From assembly GCA_031270755.1 (NCBI GenBank), contig JAISWV010000273.1, positions 1 through 7,933 on the forward strand: a stretch of DNA of 7,933 nucleotides, in the 5' to 3' direction. Below, piece after piece: positions 5,892-7,933 of the stretch (position 1 is its first letter; the number at the start of each line of letters is the position of its first letter). The position numbers and the translations under genes were made by a program. Origin of the DNA: Synergistaceae bacterium (GTDB lineage Bacteria; Synergistota; Synergistia; Synergistales; Aminobacteriaceae). The notes below the pieces were generated by a model. It was not told the DNA's origin, did no database searches, and saw only the letters and a program-made list of their open reading frames with translations.

Positions 5892-6952
5892 CCGTTTTTC
5901 AGCCGCCGGGCTTCCTCTTCAGGGGAGGTCCCCTTGTGCAGTTCTTCCGTGACTCCCCAGCCCAAGAACCTGACGACCACCACGACCCCCATGAAAATCG
6001 AGATGTACTCCGTGAAAAAACGCCAGATGACCGCCATGATCCCCGCCATGTTCCAGGGCATCAACGTCCCGAAGAGGATGGCTCCTCCGCTTTCGGCCAC
6101 GCCGCTGGCGCCGGGGGTCGGGATGAAGTAGAGCACGAACATGAAAACCGCCTGGATGGAGAGCGTCTGCGTGAAATTGAAAGGCAGCCCCACGGAACGC
6201 ATCAACACCGGCAGCACGGAAAAAATACACAAAAGGTAGAGCACGGAAAAGAGAACGGCCACGGCGGAATAAACGAACCCGCTGGAGAAAGTCAGCCTGA
6301 AATTCAGGTTGTAATTGTCCATTTCGCGATCCAGCCACTGAAAATAGTCCTTCACCTTGTGAGACCGCAAAATTTTCAGCTTTGCCAGCCATATCAGCAG
6401 CGTTTTCCCCAGGCGCTTGATGGAGTCGGGGCGCACGACAGTGTAGGCGACAAAAAGCCACGTACACAAGATAACGACGAAGACATACCCCACCATCCCT
6501 TTGATGAAGGGGCTTCTGTCCATGAGGGTGGGGTCGATGAAAAGCGCCACGGGAACGATGAGGCTCAGGATCAGGACCGTCAGCATGGTGCGAATCAAGG
6601 TGATCGCGATGCCCTTTCCGACGGCAATCCCTTTCTTGTACAAAACGTAGACTTGAAAAGGCCCCCCTCCGCTTTGCATCGGGGTTACGGCACAGCCGAA
6701 ATAGTGCAGCCAGGTCAAGAGGACGCCCAGTTTGAAGGGAACGTGTTCGTGAGCGGCCCGGGCAAGGGCGCAAAAACGCACCGCGTCGCAGCACCACGCG
6801 GCGAATATCAGTCCCAACGCCCCCAGCAAAAAACGTTTGTCCGCGCTCAACAAAGAACATATTGTCTCGCGGTCCACGCTCTTGGCCAGAATGACCCCGC
6901 TTGCTCCGAAAGCGAGCAAAATAAAAATGAGCAACCCTTTACGAAGGGACAA
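5888..6952 (-). CDS. Flippase-like membrane protein of the YbhN/LPG-synthase transmembrane family
   Basis: This encodes a 354-residue polytopic protein of the UPF0104/PF03706 family, related to the membrane (flippase) half of MprF and to E. coli YbhN. Relatives move or help move lipids, for example aminoacylated phosphatidylglycerol, across the membrane. Diagnostic stretches are TPMQSGGGPFQVYVLYKKG (90-108) and IPTPGASGVAESG (277-289), followed by RFFTEY (311-316). Hydrophobic segments include about 5-23, 41-58, 75-90, 114-139, 153-172, 223-250, 263-280 and 303-330. There is no C-terminal aminoacyl-transferase domain, so it is not a full MprF. The start is TTG 6952, supported by AGGAGG 7 bases upstream. 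It begins 21 bases after the stop of the preceding gene and overlaps the methyltransferase-like gene at its 3' end, so the three are probably co-transcribed. Substrate is unknown. Confidence 0.85.
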   Translation of the reverse strand: MSLRKGLLIFILLAFGASGVILAKSVDRETICSLLSADKRFLLGALGLIFAAWCCDAVRFCALARAAHEHVPFKLGVLLTWLHYFGCAVTPMQSGGGPFQVYVLYKKGIAVGKGIAITLIRTMLTVLILSLIVPVALFIDPTLMDRSPFIKGMVGYVFVVILCTWLFVAYTVVRPDSIKRLGKTLLIWLAKLKILRSHKVKDYFQWLDREMDNYNLNFRLTFSSGFVYSAVAVLFSVLYLLCIFSVLPVLMRSVGLPFNFTQTLSIQAVFMFVLYFIPTPGASGVAESGGAILFGTLMPWNMAGIMAVIWRFFTEYISIFMGVVVVVRFLGWGVTEELHKGTSPEEEARRLKNG

Positions 6953-6959
6953 TGGCCCC

Positions 6960-6965
6960 CCTCCT
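6960..6965 (-). promoter_or_regulatory. Ribosome binding site that supports a TTG start
   Basis: Plus-strand CCTCCT (6960-6965) reads AGGAGG on the minus strand, with a 7-base spacer before TTG at 6952-6950. No ATG or GTG in frame has comparable support, so the flippase-like protein most likely starts at TTG. Confidence 0.65.
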
Positions 6966-6973
6966 CTTTCTTG

Positions 6974-7567
6974 TTATTGAGTGGAAGCCCCGAGATCACG
7001 AAGTCTTTTAACATGTACGGAAAAATTCTCGATTTCCGGGATGAGTTTTTGGCGAATACAGAGAGCCATTTGAGGATACTGGCGCTCCGTGTGCAAAGTG
7101 CCCAGAGAGTTGATGCTTTCGGAAAGAGCGGTTTTCAATTCCTTGAGTCCCAAGTCGTTCATTTCTTCGTCGATGGCCAAAAGCGCGCTGCAGTTTTGGA
7201 AAACCAGCAAAAGCCAATCCAACCCATCCGCCGCGTCGGCCAGCTTCCCCTCTCCTATGGCGATCTCGTTCTTCTCGAAGTGGAGGGCAATTTCCTCGAG
7301 TCCATCGGTCAGCCTGGGAATGTAGGCCACGGCCTCGCCCAGCGATTCGCGGATCAGCTCTCGAACGGGCTGTGAGGTGAATCGCGCCGCCAACCCTCCG
7401 GTGACGTTCAAAAAAGCCTCTTCGTCCATGACGACGCCGTCCAGCCGGACCTCCGTGACAACGCGCCCGTTCCGGGACGTCTCTCCCCTGACGACGTTCA
7501 AGATGGACGCCGCATCCGCGTTGCCTAGCAGCTCGGAATATTCCTGATCGTCAATGTAAACCTTCAT
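6974..7567 (-). CDS. Uncharacterised helical protein encoded next to fliD
   Basis: This encodes a 197-residue soluble protein with no signal peptide or membrane span. The N-terminal 65 residues look beta-rich (MKVYIDDQEY..., then RVVTEVRLDGVVMDEEAFL), like a small ubiquitin-like or swapped-strand domain. The rest is predicted helical, with repeated leucine-rich amphipathic segments such as IPRLTDGLEEIALHFEKNE, ADGLDWLLLVFQNCSALL and LKELKTALSESINSL. This layout recalls uncharacterised helical proteins near flagellar or regulatory genes in Firmicutes and Synergistota, but I cannot name a family. ATG 7567 is preceded by GGAGGGGGG with a 7-base spacer; a longer frame to 7645 lacks support. It is divergent from fliD, first in the four-gene minus-strand run, and 21 bases upstream of the flippase-like gene. 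A role as a flagellar or envelope-associated adaptor is speculation from position. Confidence 0.72.
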   Translation of the reverse strand: MKVYIDDQEYSELLGNADAASILNVVRGETSRNGRVVTEVRLDGVVMDEEAFLNVTGGLAARFTSQPVRELIRESLGEAVAYIPRLTDGLEEIALHFEKNEIAIGEGKLADAADGLDWLLLVFQNCSALLAIDEEMNDLGLKELKTALSESINSLGTLHTERQYPQMALCIRQKLIPEIENFSVHVKRLRDLGASTQ

Positions 7568-7648
7568 GAGGAATCCCCCCTCCATGCAACGATAACACGA
7601 CGACAACAACACCGCAACAAGCCGTCGCCCCTGTCCACAACGCACCCC

Positions 7649-7657
7649 ATTGTAACA
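7649..7657 (-). promoter_or_regulatory. Extended -10 promoter candidate for the minus-strand operon
   Basis: On the minus strand the sequence reads TGTTACAAT, which is a TGn element joined to TACAAT (five of six bases of TATAAT). No convincing -35 box lies 17 bases upstream, which extended -10 promoters can do without. Transcription would start near 7642, giving a leader of about 75 bases before ATG 7567. Confidence 0.45.
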
Positions 7658-7775
7658 TAGAAGGCGAAAGAGGGATATAAATCCTTTCGAGTAAGCAATT
7701 CATCGAAATTATTTGTCATTTCGGTGTAAAATAACGGAGGGCGGCAATTAGGCTCGATGGGTTGCCGGCCCGGCC

Positions 7776-7803
7776 TCAAGTGCGGGCTCGAAACCGCCGA
7801 AAA
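7776..7803 (+). promoter_or_regulatory. Possible sigma28/FliA-like promoter upstream of fliD
   Basis: GCCGAAAA (7796-7803) matches seven of eight bases of the flagellar sigma factor -10 consensus GCCGATAA. The expected -35 TAAA is represented only by TCAAGT (7776-7781), one mismatch from TAAAGT, with 16 rather than 15 bases between core boxes. Start would be near 7810, about 40 bases before fliD. The match is suggestive because the gene is flagellar, but the -35 is weak. Confidence 0.3.
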
Positions 7804-7848
7804 TCGAGATGGTGAGTTTTATTTTTAAGATAGCAGGAGGCGTTAACC

Positions 7849-7933
7849 ATGGCGGATATGTCCTTTACTGGCATCGCGTCGGGTATAGACTGGGACAGTA
7901 TGGTGACGAAGCTGTTGGAGAACGCGAAAAAAA
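7849..7933 (+). CDS. fliD: Flagellar hook-associated protein 2 (filament cap), N-terminus only
   Basis: Only the first 28 codons are in the window. The translation contains FTGIASGIDWDSMVTKLLE, which matches the conserved N-terminal (S)GxxSGxDxxSxVxxLx segment of FliD. FliD is exported through the flagellar type III apparatus and caps the growing filament, guiding flagellin folding; this N-terminal part belongs to the terminal D0 helix region that contacts the filament end. The start ATG has a perfect AGGAGG (7835-7840) 8 bases upstream. The gene continues beyond the right edge, so completeness cannot be judged. It is transcribed divergently from the operon at 7567-4645 and may head a flagellar gene set that extends outside the window. 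Confidence 0.85.
   Translation, partial: MADMSFTGIASGIDWDSMVTKLLENAKK

Noticed and set aside
5919..6860. 313-codon minus-strand frame within the flippase-like gene
   Set aside because: Shifted frame of a gene with clear membrane-protein motifs; Arg/His-rich translation and no start signal.
5936..7375. 479-codon plus-strand open frame
   Set aside because: Antisense to the flippase-like gene and the gene upstream of it; rich in His, Gln, Asp and Glu with no recognisable domain, as expected from the complement of hydrophobic codons in GC-rich DNA.
7740..7808. Cyclic-di-GMP (GEMM) riboswitch before fliD
   Set aside because: The conserved GEMM sequence blocks and receptor arrangement are not present, although the region is GC-rich and can pair.

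Overview
The window reads as a chromosomal segment of a flagellated, moderately GC-rich bacterium with strong AGGAGG-type ribosome binding sites. The start of fliD at the right edge shows that the cell has flagella. The gene mix (M20 amidohydrolase, AI-2E permease, pirin, YbhN-type flippase-like protein, isoprenylcysteine-methyltransferase-like protein) and two family-less proteins fit Synergistota or a Firmicutes relative. That placement is inference; no marker gene fixes it.

Left part (1-2945): the 3' end of an M20 amidohydrolase gene converges on a DinB-like gene across a hairpin. Divergently from the DinB-like gene runs an AI-2E-family permease gene, followed by a complete pirin gene with all four metal ligands.

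Middle (about 2960-4641): a self-contained unit encodes a 486-residue Fic-domain AMPylator. Its N-terminal third looks like an AbiEi-type antitoxin/winged-helix repressor, and it carries a class II self-inhibitory motif. It lies between a candidate terminator and a strong terminator. An abrupt GC-rich to AT-rich step sits at its left edge. Its start region holds three exact copies of GCAAAATATC spaced 31 and 42 bp apart, about 3 and 4 helical turns. I infer an autoregulated toxin-antitoxin fusion acquired by transfer; this is the most interesting part of the window.

Right part (4645-7567, minus strand): four genes in one direction, probably one operon. In transcription order they encode an uncharacterised helical protein, a polytopic YbhN/LPG-synthase-transmembrane-family protein, an ICMT-like membrane methyltransferase (4-nt overlap with the gene before it) and an uncharacterised 195-residue protein. 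An extended -10 promoter candidate lies upstream. Across a 281-bp divergent region, fliD starts on the plus strand and runs off the window. Two neighbouring membrane proteins of lipid-linked families suggest a lipid or envelope function, but no pathway can be assigned from sequence alone.
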